The notes under the pieces: model-generated
What the model was told of the DNA's origin: nothing
Databases searched by the model: none
Seen by the model: only the letters and a program-made list of their open reading frames with translations
In this document: one piece after another, positions 1 through 20,200 of the stretch
How the letters are laid out: every line of letters starts with the position of its first letter
How positions within the stretch are numbered: the first letter of the stretch is position 1
Made by a program: the position numbers and the translations under genes
Assembly: GCA_021613335.1 (NCBI GenBank)
Contig: JAJTWR010000143.1
Span: 140,764-204,763, forward strand
DNA from: Whitmania pigra
Taxonomy: Eukaryota > Annelida > Clitellata > Hirudinida > Haemopidae
DNA length: 64,000 nucleotides
Reading direction: 5' to 3'

Positions 1-7317
<7,317 letters not shown>

Positions 7318-7330
7318 CTTCTGTTATTTA

Positions 7331-7495
7331 GGGGCCGTTCATAACGTCACGCTATTTTAGACCATTTTAAACCTCCCCTCCCACATGTCACACTCTGTCA
7401 CAAGTCTCAGTCCCCCGTTAAAAGTACGTCACAAACCTGTCACACTTTCTTAGACCCCCTCCCCCTCAGGCTTAACATATTTTATGGACGGCCCC
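7331..7495. mobile_element. Short MITE with GGGGCCGT termini and TTA TSD
   Basis: A 165-bp element with terminal inverted repeats GGGGCCGTTCATAA (7331) and TTTATGGACGGCCCC (ending 7495). It is flanked by TTA on both sides, as for PIF/Harbinger-type MITEs. It lies 13 bp after the stop codon of gene 1, so it would sit in the 3' UTR. The interior is pyrimidine-rich on the + strand with repeated GTCACA motifs. Confidence 0.75.
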
Positions 7496-7963
7496 TTACG
7501 GATGTTTCGTTGAAATTTATCCTCACGATGAAATTACTTCAAATATTTTTTCACAAAATTTTATAAAAATACTAGATTTTATTATTTTGATTTAAGTACT
7601 CGAGTTATTAATATCTTTCTATTTTATACCAGCAATGCAACATGAAGATGAACGTAGTATCGGACCAAACAAATCGACAAGATAAATTGTTCCATTCATC
7701 ATCACAGTTAATTTACTTAAGGTTTAATAGTTCTAAATTTTAATCTTAACTTAAATTGTTAAAATCTTTAATTTCTGACCATTAATCAAGAAATGCTTAA
7801 AATTGATAAATTTCGTAAAATAAACAAAACTTATTTTTAGTTGCAAATCATATATTCAATCGTCGTCATATACACCGTTATTTTAATGACCTCAAGCAAC
7901 GGACTTTAATCAATTAAATATAAAAAATAAAGGACTTAATGCATCAATCATATACACAAGTCG
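7496..7963. other. AT-rich 3' flank of gene 1
   Basis: No gene is seen. The segment near 7500-7720 (ATTTTATACCAGCAATGC, then GATGAACG) is the downstream flank of gene 1 and resembles the flank of gene 2 at 21085-21260. The family duplications therefore included at least several hundred bases of 3' sequence. Confidence 0.6.
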
Positions 7964-9411
7964 GCACCCCGTCATAGCAGCCCGGCGACAAAATAGCCCC
8001 GACAAAACAGCCCCGCCAAAACAGCCCGGCGTCAAAATAGCCCAAGACAAAATAGCCCCGTCAAAACAGCCCCGACAAAACAGCCCCGTCAATACAGCCC
8101 GATGATAAAATATCCCAGGACAAAATAGCCCCGTCAAAACAGCCCCGTCAAAACGGCCCCGTCCGTATAGTCCGGCGACAAAATAGCTCAAGACAAAATA
8201 GCCCCCGTCAAAACAGCCCCGTCAATATAGCGGTAGAAGTGGTTCTTTGTGGATTTGTTACATGTCCACATGGGTGACCCGTCATAACAGCCCGGCGACA
8301 GAATAGCCCCGGCAAAACAGCCCCGCCAAAATAGCTCAAGACAAAACAGCCCCGACAAAACCGCCCCGACAGAACAGCCCCGTCGAAACAGCCCGGCGTC
8401 ATAATAGCCCAGGACAAAACAACCCGGCGACAAAATAGCCCCATGATAACTCCATGTCAAAGTATTTTTTAAAAATGTTGTGAAACTGAATCAAAATTTA
8501 ATTCGAAATTAGTGGATTGAATGCTTTGACCGTTTTGAGTATTGTTATTTGTTATTATTGTTCTGCAGAAGTTTAATCTGCATAGTCTTGCTTATTCAAA
8601 TTTGTATCTGGCTTTCAAATTTGTGTTGACATTATCCTCATCACAAGTTGCTTGTGAGAGGTCGTTTTCAAAATTGAAATACGTTTTGAGCAGATTAAGA
8701 AATTTTCTGAACCAGTCAATTTTACGATCATTCATGCTGATGTCTTGTGAGAAAGACTCTTTTCCAAGAATCAATAAAAATGAAATCATTGATGTTTTAG
8801 CATCGATTAGTGAAACGATGAAAAAGCTGTTATAATAGTTAATAGTGAATAGAAATTTTAGACTCTAGTGTTTCTTATGTTTAAGTTGATCAAACTAGAA
8901 ATAAAATTTAAATAAAAGTTAAATAAAATTTCCCGGACCGGTTTTTTAAGCCAGTCCGACCCTGGTGACAGGGCTGTTTTGACGGGGCTATTTTGTCGGG
9001 GATATTTTGACGGGGCTATTTTGACGGGATTTTTCCGTCCTGGGCTATTTTGACGCCGGGCTGTTTCGATCGGGCTGTTTTGTCGGGGCTGTTTTGTCTT
9101 GAGCTATTTTGACGCCGGGCTATTTTGACGGGGCTATTCTGTCGCCGGGCTGTTATGACGGGGTGCCGTCCACATGACGTGATGATAAGGTGGGGATAAT
9201 TTATAATAAATACCTACTTGAAAAGTCCATGTAACGTAGACAGAATCCTTAGACAATAAATCTTCAAACCACTAATTTCGAATTAAATTTGGAACCAGTT
9301 ATCGGTTAATGTATTCAACTCACAAAATTATTTTAAATACATTGAGGGGGCTGTTTTGACGGGGTTGTTTTGTCGGGGCTATTTTGTCGCCGGGCTGTTA
9401 TGACGGACACC
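7964..9411 (+). mobile_element. hAT-like element with terminal arrays of 16-17-bp units
   Basis: Both ends are arrays of a degenerate 16-17-bp unit, of the form ACAAAATAGCCCCGTC on one side and its complement on the other. The outer edge reads GGCACCCCGTCATA at 7964 and the complement ends near 9411. The arrays at 7964-8240 and 8275-8450 face those at 8975-9165 and 9345-9411. The flanks share ACACAAGTC (just before 7964 and just after 9411), a probable target-site duplication. The interior has a hAT dimerisation-domain remnant. The same unit borders a similar element inside both inverted-repeat arms. Confidence 0.75.
8542..8835 (+). pseudogene. hAT transposase C-terminal dimerisation-domain remnant
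   Basis: A 97-residue open frame with the hAT C-terminal signature (VACERSFSKLKYVLSRLRN) followed by LMSCEKDSFPRINKNEIID. This is the part used for transposase dimerisation; the BED finger and catalytic core are missing. It lies between the facing 16-17-bp arrays, so it is the remnant of the element's own transposase. A close copy occurs at 15877-16173 on the opposite strand inside the left arm, and again in the right arm. Confidence 0.8.
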
Positions 9412-10019
9412 ACACAAGTCGAAAGAAATCATTAACGACATTAAAATATCTGTTGGATAATACTAATTGTTTTATTAGTTCAAGGTAATCATAACTTTAT
9501 CTTCATAGTAATTCAAAATATTCCATCACGACCATTTATATGAATGCATGTATCTTTGATTAAAAAATGAGATGGTTATAAATATGACCTCTAGTTCTTT
9601 TCCCAATTCAAACATCTACCATTTTTGATATTATCATCTAGTTTGAAGGTTAAAGGATTATTAATGATCAAAGGGGCGGGCAGAACAGTTGGTACGCCAC
9701 TGTGTATGATACACATTAATGATACACCTAGTCAATATTAATTTTTTTATTTTCTCAGTTTTAAAGAGATCAAAACTTTAGCAAACTCAACATAAGAACC
9801 CAAGTTAATATTGTTACAAAAATTATCAACAGTAATCAATGCACTTGCGCTTGGGAGTTTAATTTATCAAAATTAACGTAATCAAAAGTACATCATTCTT
9901 GCAAAGTTTGGCATCAACTTTCAAACGATAAAAATAAATTTATTTTACGCATTTACAATCACGTTGCAGCAAGTACTTGAAGTCCTAAGGTAAAACGATT
10001 TCTGAAAGAACCTGCATAA
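9412..10019. other. AT-rich intergenic sequence
   Basis: No ORF of note, RNA gene or clear repeat is seen. The short GC-rich string near 9670-9710 (GGGGCGGGCAGAACAG) stands out but has no visible partner. Homology to the right arm of the inverted repeat begins just after this segment. Confidence 0.5.
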
Positions 10020-10228
10020 ACATTTAGTACTTCAACATTTATAATATATTGCCAATTAAGAACTAAAACCTATAAATTCTACATAAAGAAACTTTGTAAC
10101 CCTAACCCTCTAAAATTGATTTTCTTTGCAATATGCAATTAATCCCAATAACTTATTATTTTTTTATTTACTTATAAGTTATAACATGTATTCAGAATAT
10201 AAAGAACACATGCTTCAAATTTCAGATG

Positions 10229-10400
10229 AGGATGTCGTGGTCCACAGTGTGAGATATGTACATTGAGTTAAAGAGTGCAAGTTAACCGAATGCGTTCCTG
10301 TAAGAGGCGAAACAATAGTCATTATGTGTCGAAACCCAGCCTGGACTGGAGGGATGAACCATATGGATAGTGGAACAACTAAGAAGTGCCTTCACATACT
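10229..10400 (+). pseudogene. Possible orphan exon upstream of gene 2
   Basis: After an acceptor-like TTTCAG at 10228 the phase-1 frame reads DEDVVVHSVRYVH, then a stop, then VKECKLTECVPVRGETIVI. The start recalls the end of an FTP domain in this family (LCEVVVHG in gene 3), so it may be a decayed 3' exon of a lost neighbour. A mirror copy lies at about 55360-55530. Function and exon status are uncertain. Confidence 0.3.
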
Positions 10401-10679
10401 ATCCGGATGCATGCAGCAATCTAAAAATCGGTTAAATACAAATTCAAATTGGTTGTAACAAAATTAACAAATACGAAATCAAATGTCATTCGATAACTTA
10501 TCAAATTAATAATATAAGCAACTGATAATCAAATAAGTGCATTCATATTTTGTGGATAAGTTAGGGCTGCAAATAGATCAAGCTACCTGTTTATTAAACA
10601 GATTTTGAGAGATCAACAGATCAAGTGCAGTTAAGAATCCAAATAAATTTTTGTTTCAATTTTAGAAAGAACATTGGGC

Positions 10680-13600
10680 ATGAATACCAGAGTTACATTT
10701 GCCCTGGTAATCATAATCAAAGGGATATCGTTGCTTCAAGGTAACGCATTTCCAATTTTTCAACGACGGAAATGATTTAAGTTGAGCAATCACAGTCAGG
10801 TATTCCGTAAAAGATGCAACATCCCAAGGTAAAACAATTTCTGAAAAATATTCCCATCTGGCAATTGATGGAGACATAAATTCATGTGCAATCTCTGAAA
10901 GCACTAAACTTGAACTGGCATGGTGGAGTGTGAAACTCGATAAAGATTATAATGTTGCGAAAATTATTATAAATTACAACTCTAGATCAGAAGGTTTGCC
11001 GACAAATATTTTTATTAACTAATAGTTATTTTATGTATTGATTTTATCTTAATGCAGTTAAACCACTAAATTATTCAAAGATAAATTTAAATAATCTCTG
11101 ATAAATTTCAGATTTACATAAATACATGACTCACTTCATAGTACATGTGTCAAAAGATATCAGGAATCCTGAAGAAAATGTATGTGGTTCACACTTAGGA
11201 AAAAAGAACGAAGGTTTTCACAAACTTTGAAGTTTAATTTGACATGTAAATGAACAAATTCTGTAACAAACCTTTTCTGTCGATTTTCTTAAAAACAAAA
11301 TCAATCTTCAGAGTTTGAAACTTCTTTGTCCACTGCGCCAGTTCTTGAGTTTATGAAAGAATAATTCAACTCTGTAAAGCTGAACAGAAACTTTATTGGC
11401 TGCCAAATACTTTGAAACAGAAACGCGACTGAAATATATCGCTATTATCTTTAAAGTACGCATTCGCCTGCAAAATCGACGAATTAACAATCTTTATCGA
11501 ACTCGAACTTCCCGCCACCACTAGGCCTGTTACTCCTTTCTTTTATACTCCAACATGGCGTCACAACAAACACGATTTTTTTTTTGTAAATTCAAATTGG
11601 TTTTGTCAATAAAATAAAAAATGTTTTTATAATCTGTAGTACCTAGGATTGTCGTTTTGAACTGTGTGAAACATGTTTATGGAAATTTGGTTACGATAAA
11701 GAGGTTCGGAGGATTGTTTCGAACTTGGCTGGTTCTCTGTGAAGTCCAAATTCATGCGGATCTTGAAATAGGTAAGTGTTGGCTAACTATTATTTGCTTG
11801 AGTAAATGCTTTTATACATTTTCTTAGTTATTATTAAATTTAGTGCATTTAATAGTATTTTAAGTTTTTTTTAATAAAATAATCATCATATAATGTAATA
11901 AATTATTATCTTTAGTATCATTCAACAAACCAACCTTTCATAATGGAATAATCTTCAAGAATACATCAGGATTAGCAGTGGATGGCAACAACGATTCATG
12001 TGCGAAAATTGTTGCTCATAAAGAAGAGTTTGCATGGTGGAAAATCTCACTTAACGAAGATTATTATATTGACAAGGTCGAAATCTACTTTAATCCAAAA
12101 TCATCAGGTTAGTTGATTTTGTTTTAATGAATTAATAATAATACAAATTTGAAATTAAAAATGGAACATTTTATAGATGTTTCCACAATTAATAATTTCA
12201 ACGTATACGTTTCAAATATTGAGAATGACTTTGAAAAAGATATTTGCGAAGGCTTTAACGCTACAACAGAAATGAGCAAATCGAGTAGGTCATTTATTTC
12301 AACAAGTGATTTTCTCTTTATATAAACTTACATGATATTATTTATTATTGACTGAAGTGCGGATCGTTATTGTAAATGCAATTATAAAAATGACTGAATT
12401 ATGTCACCATGTAAGTTAATTAAATTCTTGTTTAGGTGGTGTTATCGAGTTGAAATGCAGAGAACCAAAACCAAGAGGTAAGTTCGTAACAATAAAAAAG
12501 ATCGGTGGAAACATACCTCATCATCTTCAGGGTTTATGTGAAATTGAAATCTACTCGAAAGATTATAACCCAACTTTAGGTTATAAAAATATATGATTTA
12601 TATTAACTTTGATATATTTTAGTCGTTTAGACATTGATTCTAATATCAATCAGAAAAAAATATAAGAGAAATGATTTGTTACAAATTTTAAGCACAAAAT
12701 AAAATATTTGAAGTTGTTTAATAGTCTCTGATATTGAAAATATTTTATTAGAATGTAATTCGACGTATCGAGAATGCCTTCCACTTCAAATATGCCTTCC
12801 AGAGCACAAATTATGTGACGGTGTTAAAAACTGCCCCGACGGGTTAGACGAATCTATGTCTCGCTGCAGTGAGTTTCTTCACTATTCAATTATGAGAGAT
12901 TATCAAATTGTTTATTTATGTTTGAAATTTCGTGTTTTAGAAATTTGTTTAAAGCAGGCTTAATTTAGATTATCGAACATGAATGAATTAAAACAAGTGA
13001 ATTCGAATTATTGTATTTTAAAAAGTATTCTTTTCTTTTTATCTATTTGATATTCTAAACAAATTCCAAAGAATGCCAATCTTATCAATATATGTGCGAA
13101 TGGAACTATCAATGCATACCTAAAGATTGGCTGTGTGATGGTTTTAAAGATTGCCCTTACGGCGATGATGAAAAAACGGGTTGTGGTAAAGTTTACAATT
13201 TGCAATTTTTTTTTATTTTTTTAAGCCTTTCTAAAATTACCTAAAAAGTAATGTAATTGCTCTAACTAGTTATTCAACATAAATGGAATTATTATGTATT
13301 GTTAAATTACAGAATGTCCTGAAGCCGGAATGTTTAAATGTGCAACAAGGCAGAAATGCATAAAAAGTGAAGATCATTGCAACGGAGTTTATGATTGTCC
13401 TGACCTATCTGACGAGAAAAAATGCTGTAATAAGTTTATTTAGTCAACCATCTTTTTACGTTTAATTATACTAACATAACTTTGAACTTTTGGTTTAGTT
13501 TATGTTGGTTATGGGCATAAGCTATTATTTATCTACAAAGGGAGAAATGATTATCGCTTATGTACAACAAATTGGGGTGAGATGCACAGTATTGCACTGT

Positions 13601-16600
13601 GTAACTTTATATCTACAGAAAGGTGAATAAGTATTTATTATTTATTCAAAGAATTGATTTTTACAACCTTATATAAATTCCAATGCAACAAACCCATTTA
13701 ATCATCTTCCAGTAATCCAGTGGAGTACTTTGGTTATTCGACCGAAGGCTTTCATCCCACACTATACAAATATCTCAGATTGAAATATGGAGGACCATTT
13801 ATTGGCTATCATTGGCCAGCAATTAGTGATTTTGCCGAGACGTTAGATATATTTATATGAAAGTCATCCTTAAACACATGCAAATAAATTGATATTTTAT
13901 TCGAAACAAAGTAAAACTTGCGAATCAGGGCAGAGCTATGGCGTTAACTGCTATCCATCATCGGGTATGTCTTACAATTTTTCAGTTTTCAGTTAAGATT
14001 GTGATGATGATAAACTTTTATATAAATATATATTTTGCTGATTTTGAACTTTTATTTATAATATATCTCGTACAAATACAATGTTAATTATTTTTATTAA
14101 TTTAACAAGAACGTGACAAAGGTTTGTGCGGCATAAGCGAGTATCCAGATTTATCACCATACATAATTAATGGCCACATTGCAAAAGCTGGTGCTTGGCC
14201 TTGGCACGTTCAATTATTTAAAAATGGTGTTTATATATGCGGAGGAAGCCTAATAGATAAGAACTGGATTGCAACTTCAAAAGTTTGCACTAGGTTGGTA
14301 AACAGTAAACATTTATAAAAGAAATAACAATAACAATAACAATAACAATGACAATGACAATGACAATGACAATGACAACGACAATGGCAATGACAATAAT
14401 AATAACAATAACAATAACATTAACAATAACAATAACAAAAATAAATAATGGAAAATAGTTTTGTGTTCTACTTGCCTTCTGTGTCTTCGAATAGCGGCTA
14501 AGGTTCGATGTGGGAAGTGTTTGTGGAGTTCTATATTAATGAATTTCACTTCTTGTTGTTTCAGTTCTATTTCTTTCATTGCCATCACATGAGATTCCTC
14601 TTCGTTCCATCTGCATTTCTAGTAACTTTTTCCTGACCTCTTCGCATGACACTGGACTTGGTGGACACGACTCTCATGAATTTTTGCTCCTTTAGACGTT
14701 CCGAACTCCGCCTCACAACACACTTTTTATAGACAACAGTCGGTACCGAAGAAACACAACAATCTTTCACCTATGTGAGAGCCGCCAAGGAGCTTGAACG
14801 GGTCTGCATTGTTTACCTTTTGTTCTTTCCGATGAGTCTTCAAATTAATTTAATTATCAGAATTTCTAGCAATATCAATCAGCTTTCGGAATCAAATGCA
14901 CTTTAAACCGCTTCTTTTTTTTTTCTATTTATCTGTGACGTCTAGACGGGACCAGACGTTTGAGTCAAAATGTGTGCAACTCAACTTCAGTTTTCCCTTT
15001 TTAATACTCTCACAATCCTAAACGGAAGGGAACACTAATTGACAAAAAAATTGCGGCAAATAAACGCCGAAATCTCGAATTTAATACATTCTTAAGAGCA
15101 CGCGAATATTCGATCGCACCAGTCAACAGCTCAAAAGTTATTCGGGATACCGTGGTCCTGAGACATCCTGAAAATTCGGAGAGATCGGGGATGCCACCTG
15201 CTCTCTGATGAACAAGAGGGATTAGACAACAATACAGTCTTTTTGGATAGCCTGGTAAAACTGAAAATGTTTGTGGTTGAGAGATATCACATGATACATC
15301 TGGAAAACGAAGAGCTCTCTGACCTCATAAGCGAGAAACTGGAAAGAACGGAGAGAATCCAATTAATAAACAAGGAATATGAAAAATGGACTTCTAATCA
15401 AATTCTACAAGATATCAATAGCAAAAAGCAAAAAAGCCATCAACATGTTGAGAGAATACAAACAAATAACAACGGTCAATATCAATGTCAAGCCATTGTG
15501 CATTGCACAAAATCTCTTTCTGATTAAATCAATTATCTGAAAAAAGAGAGAACAGCTCCAAAAATTAAACCTGACCTTTGTTGATGTTACCAAAGCTTTC
15601 GACTCCCTGTCTCGCAACGGCACCCCGTCAAAATAGCCCGGCGTCAAAATAGCCCAAGACAAAACAGCCCCGTCGAAACAGCCCCGACAAAATGACCCAG
15701 TCGTAATAGCCCGGCGACAAAATAGCTCAAGACAAAATAGCCCCGTCAAAACAGCCCTGTCACCAGGGTCGGACTGGCTTAAAAAAACCGGCCCGGGAAA
15801 TTTTATTTAACTCCTAGTTTGATCAACTTAAACATAAGAATAAATAGAGTCTAAAATTTCTATTCACTATTAACTATTATAACAGCTTTTTCATCGTTTC
15901 ACTAGTCGATGCTAAAACATCAATGATTTCATTGTTATTGATTCTTGGAAAAGAGTCTTTCTCACAAGACATCAGCATGAATGATCGTAGAATTGACTGG
16001 TTCAGAAAATTTCTTAATCTGTTCAAAATGTATTTCAATTTTGAAAACGACCTCTCACAAGCAACTTTTGATGAGAATAATGTCAATGTATAATGAATAA
16101 GCAAGACTATGCAAATTAAACTTCTGGAGAACAATAATAACAACAAACAATACATGTTTTGCAAAATTTGCATTTATTTCTGTGGTTGTTGCTGTTTTCA
16201 ACTGTTGGAATAGTAGTAGTTATCATGGGGCTATTTTGACGGAGCTATTTTGTCGCCGTGCTATTTTGTCTCCGGGTTGTTTTGTCCTGGGTTATTTTGT
16301 CGGGGCTATTTTGGCGGGGCCATTTTGACGGAATTTTTCTGTCCTGGGCTATTTTGTCACCGGGCTGTTTCGACGGGGCTGTTTTGTCGGGGCGGTTTTG
16401 TCGGGGCTGTTTTGTCATGGGCTATTTTGACGCTGGGCTATTTTGACGGGCTGTTTTGTCGGGGCTATTCTGTCGCCGGGCTGTTATGACGGGTCACCTT
16501 TTCATAGCACCATCCTCAGAACGGCTACCAGATTTGGCACTCTACCACTCTTCTTAGAGTATCTAACAGAGATGGAACCCGCAGGCTCCCAGGAGGTGCG

Positions 16601-17256
16601 ATGAGGGTTGTCAATCTTTAGAGTCGCTGAGGCATATGATCCAGAAATGCCCAAGAACCTATGGCGCAAGACACGAGAGACATAATGTTGTTATAAAAAT
16701 GTTTGGAAAACGAACTGTTAAAAAAAGGCTACAGAACAAAAGTAGAGCACCGAATTTCTACAGATCAGATGACTCAGAAGACCCGATTTATGTGTTTGAA
16801 AAGGAAACACATACATAGTGTGCGATGTAGCCGTCACCTCAACAACCTGGACCGAGTGTACGACAACAAAGCAGTGAAGTATGACACTCAAGGTGTTCAC
16901 ACTTGGATGCTCAGAAATGCTCCAGAAGGCTGAGATTGAGGCCAAATGTTGGCGCGTTTATGTGCAACTGGAGAGGTGTGATGTCCCAAAAATCGTTTAG
17001 ATTTTGAAAGAATTGCGGCCTTATCCACGAGGACAGGCCTTATGAACATCGCAACTGCTGTTCTAAATCACAGTTACATGATATGGAGGTCTCACAGGTG
17101 CCACCGAAGAAAGAAGTCCACACCTCGAACTCTCGTTAACATTAATGATTGATGCTCTTCGGTACAATTGACATTTCAAACTACGGCTTGTACTTTTAAA
17201 CTTAATAATGACGACAATAACAATAACAATAACGATAACGATAACGATGGCGATGG

Positions 17257-17292
<36 letters not shown>

Positions 17293-20200
17293 TGATGACG
17301 TTGACGATGATGATGACGATGACAATGACAATGAAAATAACAATAACAACAACAACAATAACATTGACAATGACAATGACAATGAAAATGACAATAACAA
17401 TAACAATAACAATGACAGTGACAATAATAATAACAATAACAATAACAATAACAAGAACAATAATAATAATAATAAGCGACAAGTACGCCATCGTTCACAT
17501 TAACCCTCTAAGTCAAATTGAAATCCAATCTATTGATTGCAAGCCTTTTTGATCGTGATCTTCGACGGATTAAAATTTTTATACTTTTATTTCCTACAAA
17601 GTATAAAACTTATTATGTCGTTAGTCATTTAAGAATTAAAATGCTGCATTACTTTCACACGGTCTGCATTGCTCCAATAATCTATTTGTTTACATCTCAT
17701 AGATTGATCATGTCAGCCAGGGGTCTCCAAACTAAGACCCGCGGAGACCAATTTATTTACGAAAAAATACGGAAATTTACGTGTATCATGCCAAGGACGT
17801 TATGTTTTTACCGAATTAAAATATAGGCACGCAGTAGTGCGTTTGTTTTCCAACCTATCACTACATAGCAAAGCCTTATTTACTGCTTACTTTTTCTATA
17901 TCTGTTCGGAGTCAATGAGATGATATAATGCCATCTAGTAGCAGAGTTTTTAAATTGTTTGGATGACTGCTTCGATAAGGTGTTTGTGTCAGTTAGCTTC
18001 TAATAGCGAAACATATTACAATTTATTTTATTTAGTGATCATTTTTTTACATAATTACTTACCAGAGAGTATGTAAAGTATTGGAAATGCATTTAGTTTA
18101 ATAAGGATTTTTCGAATATTCTGAGGACTGCATTGGTACTGTGTGATTTGCAACGAAACGTGAACGCCGTCATCATCAAAGAAAACATCAGGAGGAAAAT
18201 GCATTGTTGGAGGATAAAGTCCGAGCAGAAAAATTTTCTAAATTACAAAATCAACTCACATCTCAGAGGACATTGCTCAGTAAATCCTCAGAGGAAAATG
18301 AATCTTTGACTAAGGCCAGTCGTAAAGTTGTAAATGCATTGAAAGTTTCACAGAGAGTTCCAATTACACCAATAACCAGAGACGATGATTTGCCATTCTT
18401 ACACTTGATCATGGATTGTATTAAACCATTATTGTCAGAAAATGATCCGATCAAAACCTGCATACAATTATAATTTGGAGGTTGAGTACAAATTTTCCAA
18501 ATAGCCCATGGCTCATCATTTAAAGTTATTAAAGACAATGGCTCTGTGCTCTATTGTTCATAAATCTTTTAATATCTAAAGTGATCAGCAGGAATTATGG
18601 AACCAATTTCCCCAGTCAACCGACTTAGGAATTTCTGAACAGTTTGGGTTGCAGCCCTACATTTAGCACTCCAGGACAGCCTGAGGCAGCTGGATTGGTC
18701 TAACAAAGCTATTAAAAACATTTCATAGGACTTATTTCGATCTGACCAAAAAAAGATAAAAACTCTGAAAAGATTGAGACCTCCAAAACTAAAGAAGGAA
18801 GTTAGAATAAGAGTTAGGTTTTTCAGTTATATCCGAAATTTCCTTAAACATCTGTCAGAAACATTGAAAGCATCGCAGAATTGACAAGCAAAAAAGGTCC
18901 AAATCAAATAAAAATGGAAAGAAGAGCATCAGCAGGCTTTTGAAAAGGTCATGCAGTGGCTGAAAGAAGTTGTAGCTATTTATACGATTGACTTCAACAA
19001 GGATTTTGATATTTAAGTTACAGTGGTCGGATGAAGGAGAAGAATTGCTCATTGCGTTCTCAAGTATGACGTTGACGGAATCACAAGCTAGGTGGTCAAC
19101 TATTGAGCGAAAAGCATATGCGACGGAGGCAGCCCCTAGGAGTGCTAAAATTACAAGATGGGCTTTAGCTCTGCAAGAATTCAACCTTGATTTTCGATAT
19201 CATCCAGGATGAATGGGGAACTGGGGATGACTAGACGAACCTTGGGCCAGTTTATCAACACGATTGAAGATCAGATAATAAATACTAAAAGATCATCAAA
19301 GATCTCAGCTGGAGTATCGGGGGCAGTTTTCTGACTTGGTTTCAAAAGCAGAAAAAGTGAGACTGTTTCAAAACCAATTTCAAGCAAATGTGGATAGATG
19401 AACTGCAGCTGGAGATCATTGAGTTGCTAGAAAAAGAACTCCATTAAGAACAAGTTCCAAGAAGGACTGGAGTGTTTTGACCAGTTTTTGCCCAAGGAAG
19501 ACTTTCCTAATGTCAAAATTTTTGCATCTGCGTACTTTTCAATCTTTGGGGCAACATATTTGTGTGAACAATCATGTTGAAGAACAAACATGAAGAAACA
19601 AGAACAAAAATGATGAACATTTTGAGAACAAAGTTTTACAATGATAATCTCAGGTCAATATCGATGTTACGGACACCAAATCTAAAGCCAGAAATGTCTG
19701 AAATTTCGGCATCCAGGAAATAATTTCAATGTAAAACTAAAAATGAACAATTCAGGTCACTATATCACGATTCTCATTAACGCATGTGTTTAAGCGCAAT
19801 GTGTCATTGTGTTATTAAATAATAACTGAATAAAGTAATATTAAATAAATAGTTAAAAACAGCATCTATGTTTTGATTCTTTTTTTTATTCAGACCTCGA
19901 GTATGTAGTCACCCCCTAAACTGCTATTTGGTAGTTAATGAAGCCCTCAGGCTGAAAAGTTTGGAGATCCCTGATGTATGTGGTTAAAAGCCCTTTGGCT
20001 ATTATAAAAATATTGCAAAGAGAACAAATATATAATAACATTTTGGAATGTTTGCTGTTAGTATTCTAATATAAAATGCAAAAATACATTTGTGAAAAGT
20101 TTCGAAAAAATTATTTTTAAGAAAAATAACCGACCGTAAAGAGCTTACTGTAAAAATTGGCGCCGTTTTGTTCAATGATCCGAATATTCCCAAGCTGACT

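Noticed and set aside
7964..8450. CRISPR-like array of short repeats
   Set aside because: Units are contiguous and degenerate with no unique spacers, lie in a eukaryotic intergenic region, and are strand-symmetric around a hAT remnant, so they are transposon ends.
10662..10904. 80-residue minus-strand ORF, repeated at 54855-55097
   Set aside because: It is antisense to the signal-peptide and first FTP exons of gene 2 and gene 2', which have the domain motifs and splice sites.
17063..17552. ORFs rich in Asn/Asp, Ile/Val or Tyr/Cys, repeated at 45024-45513
   Set aside because: Same reason: all frames of a GAC/GAT/AAC microsatellite stay open.
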